A stretch of 64,000 nucleotides of DNA from Streptococcus parasanguinis. GTDB lineage: Bacteria > Bacillota > Bacilli > Lactobacillales > Streptococcaceae. The stretch lies in the NCBI RefSeq assembly GCF_001073155.1, contig NZ_JVEE01000026.1, positions 1 to 64,000 on the forward strand, given 5' to 3'. Positions 26,132-35,869 of this stretch are shown here, piece after piece. Below the pieces are notes generated by a model. That model was not told the DNA's origin, did no database searches, and saw only the letters and a program-made list of their open reading frames with translations. The position numbers were made by a program, and so were the translations under genes. Position 1 is the first letter of the stretch. Each line of letters begins with the position of its first letter.

Positions 26132-26677
26132 ATGCAATTTGAAGAAAAAACCATTGAGCGCAAGGAAATTTATCAGGGACCGATTTTCCAAGTGGTGACT
26201 GATCAAGTAGAACTACCCGCTGGAAAAGGTCAAGCTCAGCGTGATTTAATCTTCCATAATGGAGCAGTAGCGGTTTTGCCGATCACAGATGAGGGCAAGA
26301 CGATCTTGGTCAAGCAGTACCGCAAGGCGATTGAAAAGACTTCTGTGGAGATTCCAGCAGGGAAGTTAGAAAAGGGAGAAAATGCAGATCCTAAAGCGGC
26401 TGCTCTACGCGAATTGGAAGAAGAAATTGGCTACACAGCGGATCTAGAGTTATTGTATGATTTTTATTCTGCAATTGGATTTTGTAATGAGCGGATTAAA
26501 CTCTATCTTGCAACCAACTTGAAAAAGGTGGAAAATCCACGTCCACAAGATGCGGATGAGACCTTGGAGTTATTAGAAGTAACCTTGAAGGAAGCTAAAG
26601 ACTTGATCCAAGCTGGCGAAATCTGTGATGCCAAGACCATCATGGCCATCCAATACTGGGACTTAATCAATAAATAG
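26132..26677 (+). CDS. nudF: ADP-ribose pyrophosphatase (Nudix hydrolase)
   Basis: 181 aa. Begins [18 protein letters not shown], the beta-strand pairing region of ADPRases; Nudix helix RELEEEIGY preceded by [13 protein letters not shown], two residues longer between box halves than the strict consensus. Hydrolyses ADP-ribose to AMP and ribose 5-phosphate. Nine bases after glmU; AGGAG before the ATG. Middle of the cell-wall/methyl-cycle operon. Confidence 0.85.
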   Translation: MQFEEKTIERKEIYQGPIFQVVTDQVELPAGKGQAQRDLIFHNGAVAVLPITDEGKTILVKQYRKAIEKTSVEIPAGKLEKGENADPKAAALRELEEEIGYTADLELLYDFYSAIGFCNERIKLYLATNLKKVENPRPQDADETLELLEVTLKEAKDLIQAGEICDAKTIMAIQYWDLINK

Positions 26678-26688
26678 AGGAGGATCCG

Positions 26689-27024
26689 ATGGGAAAACCT
26701 TTATTAACCGATGAAATGATTGAACGAGCGAGGCGAGGTGAGGACCTTTCGAGTCCTAAAATGGTCGATGCTGAAGAGACGAAGATTATTCGGACAGACC
26801 ACAGGGGATTTGGCTACGAACGTCCTATGAGAGAAAGTCGTAGGGAGCGGCCGCAGGAGAGCTATTCACAGGATACCTTGCAGATCCAAGTGGAGCCCAC
26901 TGTGACCAAGAGTCGTCGGATTGAAGAGCGCAAACAAAGTGTGGTCCAATCCAAACTCAATAAGATTTTGTTCTGGATCATTGTGCTCCTCATTGCCTTG
27001 ATCATTGCTATTTGGCGTCTGTAA
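26689..27024 (+). CDS. macP: MacP, membrane activator of class A penicillin-binding protein PBP2a
   Basis: 111 aa. Start [18 protein letters not shown] matches pneumococcal MacP; a basic disordered cytosolic region is followed by one C-terminal membrane helix ([19 protein letters not shown]). MacP docks PBP2a at the septum and is phosphorylated by StkP; the threonine at residue 31 (AEETKII) may correspond to the known phosphosite (inference). GAGGAGG precedes the ATG. Same position between nudF and mtnN as in S. pneumoniae. Confidence 0.9.
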   Translation: MGKPLLTDEMIERARRGEDLSSPKMVDAEETKIIRTDHRGFGYERPMRESRRERPQESYSQDTLQIQVEPTVTKSRRIEERKQSVVQSKLNKILFWIIVLLIALIIAIWRL

Positions 27025-27048
27025 GGTCGTCACAAGGAGAGAATGGAT

Positions 27049-27741
27049 ATGAAAATTGGAATTATCGCAGCCATGCCCCAGGAGTTAAAGATTCTGGTTG
27101 AAGCCCTTGAAAATGGGGAAAAGCATCTGCGTCTTGGAAAAGTCTACTATACAGGATCGATTGGTCGCCATGAAGTCGTTTTGGTTGAAAGTGGCATCGG
27201 AAAAGTCATGTCTGCCATGAGTGTAGCCGTCTTGGCCAATGATTTCAAAGTGGAAGCCATTATCAATACCGGATCTGCAGGAGCAGTCGCACCGGGAATG
27301 GCTGTAGGGGATATCGTCCTTGCGGACAAATTGGCTTATCATGATGTGGATGTGACAGCCTTTGGCTACAAGTATGGTCAAATGGCAGGTCAACCGCTTT
27401 ACTTTGAATCCAGTCGCTATTTCGTATCAGAAATGAAAAAAGTTCTGGAAGAAGAAGCTGCAACCACATATGTGGGCCTGATTACAACAGGAGATAGCTT
27501 TATCGCGAATGAAGAAAAAGTTGCAGCGATTCGGGAGCAGTTTCCAGAAGTCTTGGCAGTTGAGATGGAAGGGGCAGCCATTGCCCAAGCCGCTCATGCA
27601 GCTGGACGTCCCTTCATGGTCATTCGCGCCATGAGTGATACGGCAGATCACGCAGCCAATCTCTCTTTTGATGAATTTATCGTAGAGGCTGGCGAACGCT
27701 CTGCTCAAACCCTGATTACGTTCTTGAAGAGATTGGTGTAG
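27049..27741 (+). CDS. mtnN: 5'-methylthioadenosine/S-adenosylhomocysteine nucleosidase
   Basis: 230 aa from the ATG at 27049, 8 nt after AAGGAGA; the ATG at 27043 is too near the SD. Motifs: KIGIIAAMPQELK, VESGIGKV, INTGSAGA, AVEMEGAAIAQ and AMSDTAD with the catalytic Asp. Cleaves MTA and SAH to adenine, feeding the methyl cycle and, with LuxS, AI-2 formation. Last gene of the glmU operon or nearly so. Confidence 0.95.
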   Translation: MKIGIIAAMPQELKILVEALENGEKHLRLGKVYYTGSIGRHEVVLVESGIGKVMSAMSVAVLANDFKVEAIINTGSAGAVAPGMAVGDIVLADKLAYHDVDVTAFGYKYGQMAGQPLYFESSRYFVSEMKKVLEEEAATTYVGLITTGDSFIANEEKVAAIREQFPEVLAVEMEGAAIAQAAHAAGRPFMVIRAMSDTADHAANLSFDEFIVEAGERSAQTLITFLKRLV

Positions 27742-27763
27742 AAAAAATATAGGGAAATTGAAC

Positions 27764-28072
27764 ATGTATCGTGAATCGTATTTTGATGGAGGCCTATTTT
27801 CATATATTGGCCATGTTTTATTAGCAACCTTCATTACAGTATTGACTTTGGGGATTTGTGCTCCTTGGGGCGTGTGCATTATGTATAACTGGAAGGTCAA
27901 GCATACCGTGATTGATGGTCGTCGTCAGTATTTTGACGGCACGGCTATGCAGTTATTTGGAAATTGGATCAAATGGTGGTTCTTTACCATCATTACATTT
28001 GGTATCTATGTGTTCTGGTTAAATATCAAGGTCACACAATGGATTACCAAGCATACTCATTTTATAGACTAA
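27764..28072 (+). CDS. Small DUF898-like membrane protein
   Basis: 102 aa from the ATG at 27764 (AGGGAAA upstream; the TTG at 27758 is less likely). Starts YRESYFDGGLFSYIGHVLLAT with two hydrophobic segments and repeats of the aromatic pattern G-ICAPWG / G-IYVFWL, each after a hydrophobic helix, as in DUF898/YjgN proteins. Function unknown. Follows mtnN by 22 bp and ends at a terminator, so probably the operon's last gene. Confidence 0.65.
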   Translation: MYRESYFDGGLFSYIGHVLLATFITVLTLGICAPWGVCIMYNWKVKHTVIDGRRQYFDGTAMQLFGNWIKWWFFTIITFGIYVFWLNIKVTQWITKHTHFID

Positions 28073-28076
28073 TTGA

Positions 28077-28107
28077 AAAGGACTCGTCTAAGGACTAGTC
28101 CTTTTTT
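28077..28107 (+). terminator. Terminator of the glmU operon
   Basis: AAAAGGACT / AGTCCTTTT stem followed by TT runs. Confidence 0.8.
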
Positions 28108-28140
28108 GAAGCCGAATCTTTCAGAAATAGGGAACTTTCA

Positions 28141-28149
28141 TGCTATAAT
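28141..28149 (+). promoter_or_regulatory. Extended -10 promoter of nth
   Basis: TGCTATAAT, 27 bp before the ATG. Confidence 0.65.
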
Positions 28150-28176
28150 AAAGACAAGTAATGTAAAGGAGAGAAT

Positions 28177-28800
28177 ATGGTTTTATCAAAGAAACGGGCA
28201 CGCCATGTGATTGAAGAAATTATCGCCCTCTTTCCAGATGCTAAACCGAGTCTGGATTTTCGTAATCATTTTGAATTACTAGTAGCAGTCATGCTCTCAG
28301 CTCAGACGACAGATGCAGCTGTTAACAAAGCGACACCAGGTTTGTTTGCGGCTTTTCCAACCCCGCAAGCCATGGCAGCAGCCAGTGAAGCCGATATCGC
28401 CAAGCATATTTCTAAATTAGGCCTCTATCGAAATAAGGCCAAATTTCTAAAAAAATGTGCCCAACAATTGTTAGACAACTTTGATGGTCAAGTGCCTCAG
28501 ACTCGTGAAGAGTTAGAAAGTCTAGCAGGAGTAGGACGCAAGACAGCAAATGTTGTCATGAGTGTAGGCTTTGGGATTCCAGCTTTTGCTGTCGATACCC
28601 ATGTGGAGCGGATCTGCAAGCACCATGATATTGTCAAGAAATCAGCGACGCCATTGGAAGTTGAAAAGCGGGTCATGGATGTTCTGCCAAAGAGCGAATG
28701 GCTAGCGGCCCATCAAGCCATGATTTATTTTGGACGGGCTATCTGCCACCCCAAAAATCCTGAATGTGACCAGTACCCACAACTCTATCATTTTGATTAG
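28177..28800 (+). CDS. nth: Endonuclease III lacking two Fe-S cysteines
   Basis: 207 aa. HhH motif LAGVGRKTANVV with catalytic Lys and the following AVDTHVERI with catalytic Asp are intact, so glycosylase/AP-lyase activity on oxidised pyrimidines is expected. The C-terminal [4Fe-4S] motif C-x6-C-x2-C-x5-C is reduced to C-x6-C (CHPKNPEC); the third position is Tyr and the protein ends DQYPQLYHFD. A cluster-less Nth is therefore likely. GGAGAG precedes the ATG. Confidence 0.9.
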   Translation: MVLSKKRARHVIEEIIALFPDAKPSLDFRNHFELLVAVMLSAQTTDAAVNKATPGLFAAFPTPQAMAAASEADIAKHISKLGLYRNKAKFLKKCAQQLLDNFDGQVPQTREELESLAGVGRKTANVVMSVGFGIPAFAVDTHVERICKHHDIVKKSATPLEVEKRVMDVLPKSEWLAAHQAMIYFGRAICHPKNPECDQYPQLYHFD

Positions 28801-28806
28801 GAATCA

Positions 28807-28838
28807 GTTCCTCTGCTCGAAAGTGCAGAGGTTCTTTT
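28807..28838 (+). terminator. Terminator of nth
   Basis: CCTCTGC / GCAGAGG stem with a short loop, then TTCTTTTT. Confidence 0.8.
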
Positions 28839-29007
28839 TGTGATGAAACGTATATTTATTAAAAGGATTGAAAGGTGATATCTTTGTTGGATCTGGTGGT
28901 AGGTGCCTAGACTCCCCTATCCGGCTTCTTTGAGATCGATTTCAAGATGCTTTTTCTTTATATCTTATTATATTCATTCAGAAATAACGAACTTTTTTAA
29001 AATAAAT

Positions 29008-29036
29008 TTGGTTTTTTTTAAGAAATAGTGTATAAT
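29008..29036 (+). promoter_or_regulatory. Promoter of the second peptide-binding lipoprotein
   Basis: TTGGTT (29008-29013), 17-bp spacer, TATAAT (29031-29036). Confidence 0.65.
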
Positions 29037-29065
29037 GGTAGAAAATCTAACATAAGGAGATAGTG

Positions 29066-31033
29066 ATGAAAGCAAAAAAACTGTTAGCTCTTGCAGGAGT
29101 TTCTGTTGCAGGTGCCTTTCTTTTAGCAGCATGTGGCGGTGGTAGTAGCAATCAAGCAACCTACTCATTCGTCTATTCAGCAGATCCAAATACCTTGGAT
29201 TACATCGCTGCAACTCGTACAACGACTTCAGATGTCACAAGTAACCTTGTAGATGGTCTTCTTGAAAACGACCGATACGGAAACTTTGTGCCAAGTCTAG
29301 CAGAAGATTGGACTGTCTCTGAAGATGGATTAACCTATACTTACAAACTTCGTAAGGATGCCAAATGGTATACGAGTGAAGGGGAAGAATATGGTGCTGT
29401 AACGGCTCAAGACTTTGTTACAGGGATCAAACACGCGGTTGAGTCTAAATCAGAAGGTCTCTTCTTGATTCAAAATTCGATCAAAGGTTTGGATGCCTAC
29501 GTAAAAGGGGAAACCAAAGACTTTAACACAGTTGGAGTCAAAGCCTTAGACGACCACACCATCCAATATACTTTGGTTCGTCCAGAAAGCTTCTGGAACT
29601 CAAAAACAACCTCAGGTGTTCTTTTCCCAGTCAATGCGGATTTCTTGAAATCTCAAGGGAAAGATTTTGGTTCTTTGAAACCTAGCAGCATCTTATACAA
29701 TGGTCCATTCTACTTGAAATCTTTGACTTCAAAATCTGAGATTGAATTGGTCAAGAACAAAGACTATTACGATGCGAAAAATGTTCATATCGATAATGTC
29801 AAATTGACCTTTAACGATGGATCAAACCCAGATTCTATCATTAAGAACTTTGAAAAAGGTCAATATTCCTTTGCATCTGTTATGCCAAACAGCTCGACTT
29901 ATAAGAGTGTCAAGAAAAACTTTGGCGACAACATTGTCTACGGTTTGCAATTGGGAACATCCTACTATCTTGGATTCAACTTGGACCGTCAAAAGTATGA
30001 CCATACTGCCAAAACAACGGATGAACAAAAAGCTTCTACCAAGAAAGCAATCCTGAACAAGGACTTCCGTCAAGCGGTGAACTTTGGTTTTGACCGCAAA
30101 TCATATGCGGCACAAGTATCTGGATCTGATGCGGCTGAAAATACCCTTCGTAGCACTTTGGTGCCACCAACTTATGTCCAAGTCAATGGAGAAGATTTTG
30201 GTAAGGTCGTTGAAAAACAATTGGTTACCTATGGGGATCAATGGAAGGGTGTGAGTCTGGCCGATGGTCAAACGAGCCTTTACAGCCCAGAAAAAGCCAA
30301 GGCTTCATTTGCGAAAGCTAAAGCTGAATTGCAAAAACAAGGCGTTCAATTCCCAATTCATTTGGACTACATTGTTAGCCAAGTGGACAACAGCATGGTC
30401 CAACAAGCTAGCTCCTTCAAACAATCTGTAGAGTCAGCGCTTGGTGCAGACAATGTCGTTGTGGACCTTCAAAAGGTATCGGATGATGATTTCCAAAATA
30501 TCACCTACTTCAGCGATACAGCGGCTGCGAGAGATTACGATATCTCAGGCGGTGGTTGGGCTCCTGACTACCAAGACCCATCGACTTACCTCGAAAGTAT
30601 CAGCCCAGTAAATGGTTCTGTCTTCTACTATCTTGGTATTGATGCAGGTTCAAACAATCCAGCCATTGCAACAGTTGGTTTGGATCAATACGCTAACATG
30701 TTGAAAGACGCCGATGCTGAATTGTTGGATCAAGGAAAACGCTATGAAAAATATGCAGCAGCGCAAGCTTGGTTGACAGATAGCTCGATTACGCTTCCAA
30801 CTGTCTCAAATGGTGGTGCTCCAATGCTTCAACGGACTGTGCCATACAGCCGTGCTGCTTCATGGGTTGGTACAAAAGGAACAGGAACATTCTACAAATA
30901 CCTTGAAATGTCTAAAGATGTTGTCACTACAAAAGACTTTAACAAGGCCAAAGAAGAATGGTTGAAGAAAAAAGCAGAATCCAATAAAAAAGCTCAAGAA
31001 GATCTCAAAGATCACATTGAGAAGAAAAAATAA
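29066..31033 (+). CDS. Oligopeptide-binding lipoprotein, AliA/AliB type (second copy)
   Basis: 655 aa from the ATG at 29066, after AAGGAGA; the GTG at 29063 is less likely. Lipobox LAAC (cysteine at residue 23 of this start), SBP_bac_5 domain with YSADPNTLDYIAATR, SILYNGPFYLKSL and KYAAAQAWLTDSS, and the same basic tail (KKAESNKKAQEDLK) as the protein at 12247. The two are clear paralogues. Captures peptides for the Ami permease encoded elsewhere; peptides bound by Ali proteins can also signal competence and colonisation state. Monocistronic. Confidence 0.9.
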   Translation: MKAKKLLALAGVSVAGAFLLAACGGGSSNQATYSFVYSADPNTLDYIAATRTTTSDVTSNLVDGLLENDRYGNFVPSLAEDWTVSEDGLTYTYKLRKDAKWYTSEGEEYGAVTAQDFVTGIKHAVESKSEGLFLIQNSIKGLDAYVKGETKDFNTVGVKALDDHTIQYTLVRPESFWNSKTTSGVLFPVNADFLKSQGKDFGSLKPSSILYNGPFYLKSLTSKSEIELVKNKDYYDAKNVHIDNVKLTFNDGSNPDSIIKNFEKGQYSFASVMPNSSTYKSVKKNFGDNIVYGLQLGTSYYLGFNLDRQKYDHTAKTTDEQKASTKKAILNKDFRQAVNFGFDRKSYAAQVSGSDAAENTLRSTLVPPTYVQVNGEDFGKVVEKQLVTYGDQWKGVSLADGQTSLYSPEKAKASFAKAKAELQKQGVQFPIHLDYIVSQVDNSMVQQASSFKQSVESALGADNVVVDLQKVSDDDFQNITYFSDTAAARDYDISGGGWAPDYQDPSTYLESISPVNGSVFYYLGIDAGSNNPAIATVGLDQYANMLKDADAELLDQGKRYEKYAAAQAWLTDSSITLPTVSNGGAPMLQRTVPYSRAASWVGTKGTGTFYKYLEMSKDVVTTKDFNKAKEEWLKKKAESNKKAQEDLKDHIEKKK

Positions 31034-31071
31034 AAAAATCAATCATTGGTCTATCAATGAAGATAAAAAAG

Positions 31072-31104
31072 TCGGAGCCGTCATGTAAGGGCTCCGGTTT
31101 TTTT
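31072..31104 (+). terminator. Terminator after the second peptide-binding lipoprotein
   Basis: CGGAGCC / GGCTCCG stem followed by seven T. Confidence 0.9.
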
Positions 31105-31224
31105 ATGTCTCGAAAGTCAGTCTGTCTCATTTTTTAAGATGAAAGATAAATAAATCACCCGCTATTGAACTGTACTCACAAAAATAGATTTTTGGGTATG
31201 GTCCATAGACGGGTGATGATCATT

Positions 31225-31611
31225 CTATTCACTAAATCTTAAAAAATAGCCATCTGGATCTAAAACTGAAAATTCATGAGGATAGATATACTGTTCACCA
31301 ACACGAAATTCTCTTTTGGTCAATGGACGATGAATAGGATAGTTAGATTCTAGCAATTTTTGATAGAGTCTAGGGACATCTTTTATGCCAAAGGAGATAT
31401 TGACTCCACGACCAAATGGATAGGTCAGTTCAGCTAGCTCCTCCTTTGTCCCCTCCTCTATCATTAGCTGGCAATCTTCGAGAGAAAGGAAAAGGAAGTT
31501 CTCTTCTGGTCGCCCGTATTCGATGGTAAAACCCAGTAAATCACAGTAGAAGGAACGGGACTGCTCTAAATTCGATACAATAAACTCAGGAATCACTGCA
31601 TTGAAATTCAT
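31225..31611 (-). CDS. VOC family (glyoxalase/bleomycin-resistance fold) protein
   Basis: 128 aa from the ATG at 31611; the frame begins at 31620, but AAGGA sits at better spacing for the inner ATG, and NFNAVIPEFIVSNLEQSRSFYCDLLGF is the normal VOC start. The second module ends FSVLDPDGYFLRFSE. The fold binds a metal or sequesters drugs; metal ligands appear partly conserved (glutamates in LMIEEG and at the end). It lies 11 bp after exoA on the same strand, so the two are probably cotranscribed. Confidence 0.8.
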   Translation of the reverse strand: MNFNAVIPEFIVSNLEQSRSFYCDLLGFTIEYGRPEENFLFLSLEDCQLMIEEGTKEELAELTYPFGRGVNISFGIKDVPRLYQKLLESNYPIHRPLTKREFRVGEQYIYPHEFSVLDPDGYFLRFSE

Positions 31612-31622
31612 AAAGACCATCC

Positions 31623-32450
31623 TTACAAATCAATTTCTAATACAATTGGTGTATGGTCTTGGCGAGCGCCTGAGTCGATCATATCTGACTTGGTAACTTT
31701 GTCTGCCACACGGTTACTTGTGAGCCAATAGTCGATTCTCCAGCCTGTATTGTTGATTTTTGAGGTTTTACTTCGTTGCGCCCACCAAGTGTAGCGTTCT
31801 GGGACATCACCATGGACATGGCGGAAGGTATCTGTAAATCCTTTGGCCAAAAGATTTGTAAATCCTTCGCGTTCTTCGTCTGTGAATCCTGGCGAACGGC
31901 GGTTGCTGGCTGGGTTAGCAAGGTCGATTTCCTTGTGAGCAACGTTGTAGTCACCGGTTGCAAGGACAGGTTTTTCTTTGTCTAATTCAGCCAAATATTC
32001 AGCATATTTGACATCCCATACTTGACGTTCTTCTAAACGTTTGAGACCATCACCAGCGTTAGGTGTGTATACCTGAGTAACGAAAAATTTATCAAATTCC
32101 AAGGTAATGATCCGACCTTCCAAGTCCATGGTCGAAGGGGCTCCGATCTCTGGGAAAGTCACAACGGGTGTGAGCTCTTTTTTATAGAGGAACATGGTTC
32201 CAGCGTAGCCTTTACGAGCCGGTTCTTGAGAAGAGCGCCAGGTGTTTTCATAGCCAGGGAAGAGTTCCTCAAGGATTTCAAGGTGTTTTTTGGTAGGTCC
32301 TTTGGCGGATAACTTGGTTTCTTGAATGGCAATGATATCCGCATCCTCAGCAACCAAGGTTTGGAGGACTTCTTGAGAAAGTTTAGCGCGTGCTGAATCA
32401 CTGGTTAATGCAGCATTAAGCGAGTCGATATTCCATGAAATGAGTTTCAT
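31623..32450 (-). CDS. exoA: Exodeoxyribonuclease III / AP endonuclease
   Basis: 275 aa from the ATG at 32450 after AAGGAAACAC; the frame extends to 32471 but MKLISWNIDSLNAAL is the family start. Motifs: IIAIQETKLS (catalytic Glu), TQVYTPNAGDG, TGDYNVAH, and C-terminal RIDYWLTSN and SGARQDHTPIVLEI (catalytic Asp-His). Repairs abasic sites. Length equals that of pneumococcal ExoA. Confidence 0.95.
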   Translation of the reverse strand: MKLISWNIDSLNAALTSDSARAKLSQEVLQTLVAEDADIIAIQETKLSAKGPTKKHLEILEELFPGYENTWRSSQEPARKGYAGTMFLYKKELTPVVTFPEIGAPSTMDLEGRIITLEFDKFFVTQVYTPNAGDGLKRLEERQVWDVKYAEYLAELDKEKPVLATGDYNVAHKEIDLANPASNRRSPGFTDEEREGFTNLLAKGFTDTFRHVHGDVPERYTWWAQRSKTSKINNTGWRIDYWLTSNRVADKVTKSDMIDSGARQDHTPIVLEIDL

Positions 32451-32484
32451 TGTGTTTCCTTTTCTTGACATGATGGATAATTTT

Positions 32485-32493
32485 ATTATAACA
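32485..32493 (-). promoter_or_regulatory. Extended -10 promoter of exoA
   Basis: TGTTATAAT on the minus strand. Confidence 0.65.
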
Positions 32494-32523
32494 AAAATTT
32501 AATGATTTTCTGATTAGAATGCC

Positions 32524-32552
32524 TTGAATTCTCTCCTGAAATACATTATAAT
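32524..32552 (+). promoter_or_regulatory. Promoter of the DUF3290-DUF421 pair
   Basis: TTGAAT (32524-32529), 17-bp spacer, TATAAT (32547-32552). Confidence 0.7.
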
Positions 32553-32585
32553 AGCTTGAATTCATTTGGAGAAAGGGAGTTCATT

Positions 32586-33038
32586 ATGAAATTTTACTCT
32601 TATGACTATGTATTGAGTCAGATTAGTCAGCAAAATTGGGTGACCATTGTGATCTCTGGTTTGCTCATTCTACTGACTGGTTTTTTTGCGGTGAAAGCCT
32701 ATCGGGATAAGCACGATAGCAAATTCCGGGAATTATCCATTATTTCCATTTTGACTCTGGTTGCAGTGGTCTTGATCGGCATCAGCAATTTCCAAAATAG
32801 CCAAAGTAATAATGACCAATTCCAACGTTCTCTGCATTTTATTGAGGTCATCTCAAAGGAGTTGGATGTCAAAAAAGAAGACGTCTATGTCAATACTTCA
32901 GCAGCCACAGATGGGGCGATCCTGAAGGTTGGAGAGGTTTATTACCGAGCTATCGCAGGATCTGACCCAGATAGCTACCTATTAGAAAAGATGGATCTGT
33001 ATAAAACAGACGTGGAACTTGTGGAGGTGAACAAATGA
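32586..33038 (+). CDS. DUF3290 membrane protein
   Basis: 150 aa from the ATG at 32586, after GGAGAAAGGGAG; the frame opens at 32556. Two membrane helices (residues 18-38 and 55-75), then an extracellular or cytosolic domain (ELDVKKEDVYVNTSAATDGAILKVGEVYYRAI). DUF3290 genes are regularly found before DUF421 genes, as here with an ATGA overlap. Function unknown; probably a partner subunit of the YetF-like protein. Confidence 0.8.
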   Translation: MKFYSYDYVLSQISQQNWVTIVISGLLILLTGFFAVKAYRDKHDSKFRELSIISILTLVAVVLIGISNFQNSQSNNDQFQRSLHFIEVISKELDVKKEDVYVNTSAATDGAILKVGEVYYRAIAGSDPDSYLLEKMDLYKTDVELVEVNK

Positions 33039-33667
33039 TAGTAAATTTTTTAAACATCTTGATTAAATTAGCTTTGGGCTTGATTTCCTTGGTATTTGTC
33101 ATCAATGTGACCGGGAAAGGAAACTTAGCACCAAATTCTGCAGTAGACCAGATACAGAACTTTGTTCTTGGGGGCATTATTGGTGGGGTCATCTACAATA
33201 GCTCCATTACCATTCTTCAATACATTGTGATTCTCTTAATGTGGACTATTTTGATCTTGCTCTTAAAATGGCTCAATACCAATGTTCGTTTTATGAAGCA
33301 CTTGATTGATGGAAAACCAACTGTCATCATTAAAAATGGGAAACTGGATCCGGAAGCGTGTCGTTCCAAAGGACTTTCTGCTTCAGATGTTGCTTTGAAA
33401 CTACGTGGACAAGGGATTTTTCAATTAAAAGATGTGAAGCGCGCTGTTATTGAACAAAATGGTCAATTGATCGTTGTCCGTGCGGGGGATGAAAATCCTA
33501 AATACCCGATTATTACGGATGGAGTGGTTCAGCTTGAAATTTTGGAAACAATTGGAAAAAGCGAAGAGTGGTTGCTGGCTGAATTGGAAAAAGAAGGCTA
33601 TGACAACGTTCTGGACATTTTCATTGCCGAGTATGACAAAGGCAAGATCAATGTTGTGACCTATTAG
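33035..33667 (+). CDS. DUF421 (YetF-like) membrane protein
   Basis: 210 aa. Three N-terminal helices (about residues 3-95), with FVLGGIIGGVIYN, are followed by the cytosolic DUF421 domain: KPTVIIKNGKLDPEACRSKGLSASDVALKLRGQGIF and RAVIEQNGQLIV. The family start of the soluble domain (G-P..LI.NGK) is well kept. Translationally coupled to DUF3290. Role unknown, possibly membrane or spore-germination-like signalling in Bacillus relatives. Confidence 0.85.
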   Translation: MIVNFLNILIKLALGLISLVFVINVTGKGNLAPNSAVDQIQNFVLGGIIGGVIYNSSITILQYIVILLMWTILILLLKWLNTNVRFMKHLIDGKPTVIIKNGKLDPEACRSKGLSASDVALKLRGQGIFQLKDVKRAVIEQNGQLIVVRAGDENPKYPIITDGVVQLEILETIGKSEEWLLAELEKEGYDNVLDIFIAEYDKGKINVVTY

Positions 33668-33674
33668 AAGAAGG

Positions 33675-33702
33675 GATTGGACGAGCCTGTCCAATCTTTT
33701 TT
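33675..33702 (+). terminator. Terminator of the DUF3290-DUF421 operon
   Basis: GATTGGAC / GTCCAATC perfect stem followed by TTTTTT. Confidence 0.85.
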
Positions 33703-33807
33703 CTTTGTAAAATTCCAGGAAAGGGCTCTTCCTTTTCTTGAGATACTCTGGGAAAAATAGTAAAATGGAAGGTAAGTGTTGATTAGAAAAGAAGGATAGA
33801 AAATTTC

Positions 33808-35859
33808 ATGAAGAAGAAAATACGGAAGTTTGAGAATCATTCGATTACACGCAGACTCTACCTGCTGTTTAGTTTGATTTGCCTTCTTTTTTTGGTGCTG
33901 ATTGCCCGACTTGGCTATATGCAGATCACTCACCAAGCCTACTATACGGATAAATTGGCAAAAGCTACGAAAAAGACGGTCAAACAAGGGAGTGTGCGAG
34001 GGCAAATCTATGATGCTTCTGGTAAGCCCTTGGTGGAAAATGTGGGAAAACAAGTCCTGACTTTTACGCGCGATCGTAAAATGACGGCCCAAGAAATGCG
34101 AGAGACAGCTGGGAAACTCCTGCAGTATGTCGACGTAGAAAATCCTCAAGTAACCGAACGGCAAGAAGTGGATTACTATCTAGCCAATACCAAGGTCTAC
34201 CAAGAGGTCGTGGAACACCTGCCTGAGAAAAAGAAATTTGATACCGATGGCAACCGCCTGCCGGAAGCCAAGATTTATCAAGCGGCAGTGGATAGTATCG
34301 ACCCTTCAAAACTCGGCTATACAGATGATGAGAAAAAGATTATTTATCTCTATAGCCAGATGAATGCGGTAGAGAATTTTGCGACTGGGATCATTACGAC
34401 GCAGGCACTAGGAGCTGAGCAGATTGCGACCATCGCTGCGGACAGTCAGGACCTTCCGGGAATTGCCATCACGACTAGCTGGGACCGCAAGGTTTTGGAT
34501 ACTCCTTTAGCTTCTATTATTGGAAATGTATCGACCGAGCAGGCGGGACTTCCAGCAGAAGAGGTTGAAGATTATGTCAAAAAAGGCTATGCTCTCAATG
34601 ACCGGGTTGGCACCTCTTATTTGGAGAAAGAATACGAAAATGTCCTTCAAGGAAAACGCAGTGAAAAAGAAATTCTCCTAGATAAAAATGGCAACATGGA
34701 GAAAGTGGTCGACGTTTCAAAAGGGGCCAAAGGAGAAAACCTCAAGCTCTCGATTGATTTGGATTTCCAAAAAGGAGTGGAAGATATCCTTCGCTCCGCC
34801 TTTAGCGCAGAGTTGCAAGCTGGAAATGCGACCTACTCCGAAGGTGTCTATGCCGTAGCTCTGGAGCCCGATACAGGAAAGGTCCTTGCCATGGCAGGGA
34901 TTAAACACCAGGCTGGTAGTCAAGATCTATCAGCAGATGCTTTGGGAACAGTGACCAACGTCTTCGTTCCAGGATCCGTGGTCAAAGGAGCGACCTTGAC
35001 TTCTGGATGGGAAAATGGAGCCATTTCTGGGAATCAGGTTCTGACCGATCAGCCGATTGTTTTTGCAGGATCAGCACCTATCAATTCTTGGTTTACCCAA
35101 TACGGTAGTCGTTCCATCAATGCGGTGGAAGCCTTGGAATACTCTTCTAATACCTATATGGTTCAAATTGCCCTTAAGATGATGGGGCAACCTTACACTC
35201 CCAACATGACCTTACAAGTGGATCAGGTTGAACCGGCTATGAAAAAACTGCGCTCTACTTTTGCGGAATACGGTCTTGGAACATCAACGGGGATTGACCT
35301 TCCCAATGAATCGACCGGTTTTATTCCGAAAGACTATACAGTCGGTAATTATTTGACCAATGCCTTTGGTCAGTTTGACAACTATACGCCTATGCAATTG
35401 GCCCAGTATGCGGCAACGGTAGCGAATGATGGGAAGAGGGTGAGTCCTCATGTCGTCGAAGGCATCTATGACAATAATGATCAAGGGGGCCTTGGTCAGT
35501 TGAAAAAAGCGATCGAAACTAAAGAGCTCAATCAGGTGCATATCTCAGCGGAGGACATGGCTTTGATCAAGCAAGGGTTCTACCAAGTTGCAAATGGTAC
35601 GAGTGGGTTAACGACAGGAAAGACCGTGGGTCGAGGTGCTAGTGTGCCCATTAGTGCAAAGACAGGTACAGCTGAAACCACAGTCGATGGAGGCAAACAA
35701 GCCATTAATACCAATGTTGTGGCTTATGCACCATCAAACAATCCAAAGATTGCGGTAGCAGTGGTTTTTCCACATAATACCAATCTACAAGCGACGGTCA
35801 GTCATTCCATTACGCGTGACATTATTAATTTATACAATCAGAAACACCCCATGAATTAG
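33808..35859 (+). CDS. pbp2B: Penicillin-binding protein 2B (class B transpeptidase)
   Basis: 683 aa. Short cytosolic tail, membrane helix ([22 protein letters not shown]), dimerisation domain, then transpeptidase domain with SVVK (catalytic Ser 390), SSN (EYSSNTYM) and KTG (SAKTGTAET). Essential for peripheral (elongation) peptidoglycan synthesis at midcell. The residue after SSN is Thr, as in penicillin-susceptible pneumococcal PBP2b, where Ala is a resistance change. Ten bases before recR, the pneumococcal order. Confidence 0.95.
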   Translation: MKKKIRKFENHSITRRLYLLFSLICLLFLVLIARLGYMQITHQAYYTDKLAKATKKTVKQGSVRGQIYDASGKPLVENVGKQVLTFTRDRKMTAQEMRETAGKLLQYVDVENPQVTERQEVDYYLANTKVYQEVVEHLPEKKKFDTDGNRLPEAKIYQAAVDSIDPSKLGYTDDEKKIIYLYSQMNAVENFATGIITTQALGAEQIATIAADSQDLPGIAITTSWDRKVLDTPLASIIGNVSTEQAGLPAEEVEDYVKKGYALNDRVGTSYLEKEYENVLQGKRSEKEILLDKNGNMEKVVDVSKGAKGENLKLSIDLDFQKGVEDILRSAFSAELQAGNATYSEGVYAVALEPDTGKVLAMAGIKHQAGSQDLSADALGTVTNVFVPGSVVKGATLTSGWENGAISGNQVLTDQPIVFAGSAPINSWFTQYGSRSINAVEALEYSSNTYMVQIALKMMGQPYTPNMTLQVDQVEPAMKKLRSTFAEYGLGTSTGIDLPNESTGFIPKDYTVGNYLTNAFGQFDNYTPMQLAQYAATVANDGKRVSPHVVEGIYDNNDQGGLGQLKKAIETKELNQVHISAEDMALIKQGFYQVANGTSGLTTGKTVGRGASVPISAKTGTAETTVDGGKQAINTNVVAYAPSNNPKIAVAVVFPHNTNLQATVSHSITRDIINLYNQKHPMN

Positions 35860-35869
35860 AAAGGAAATT

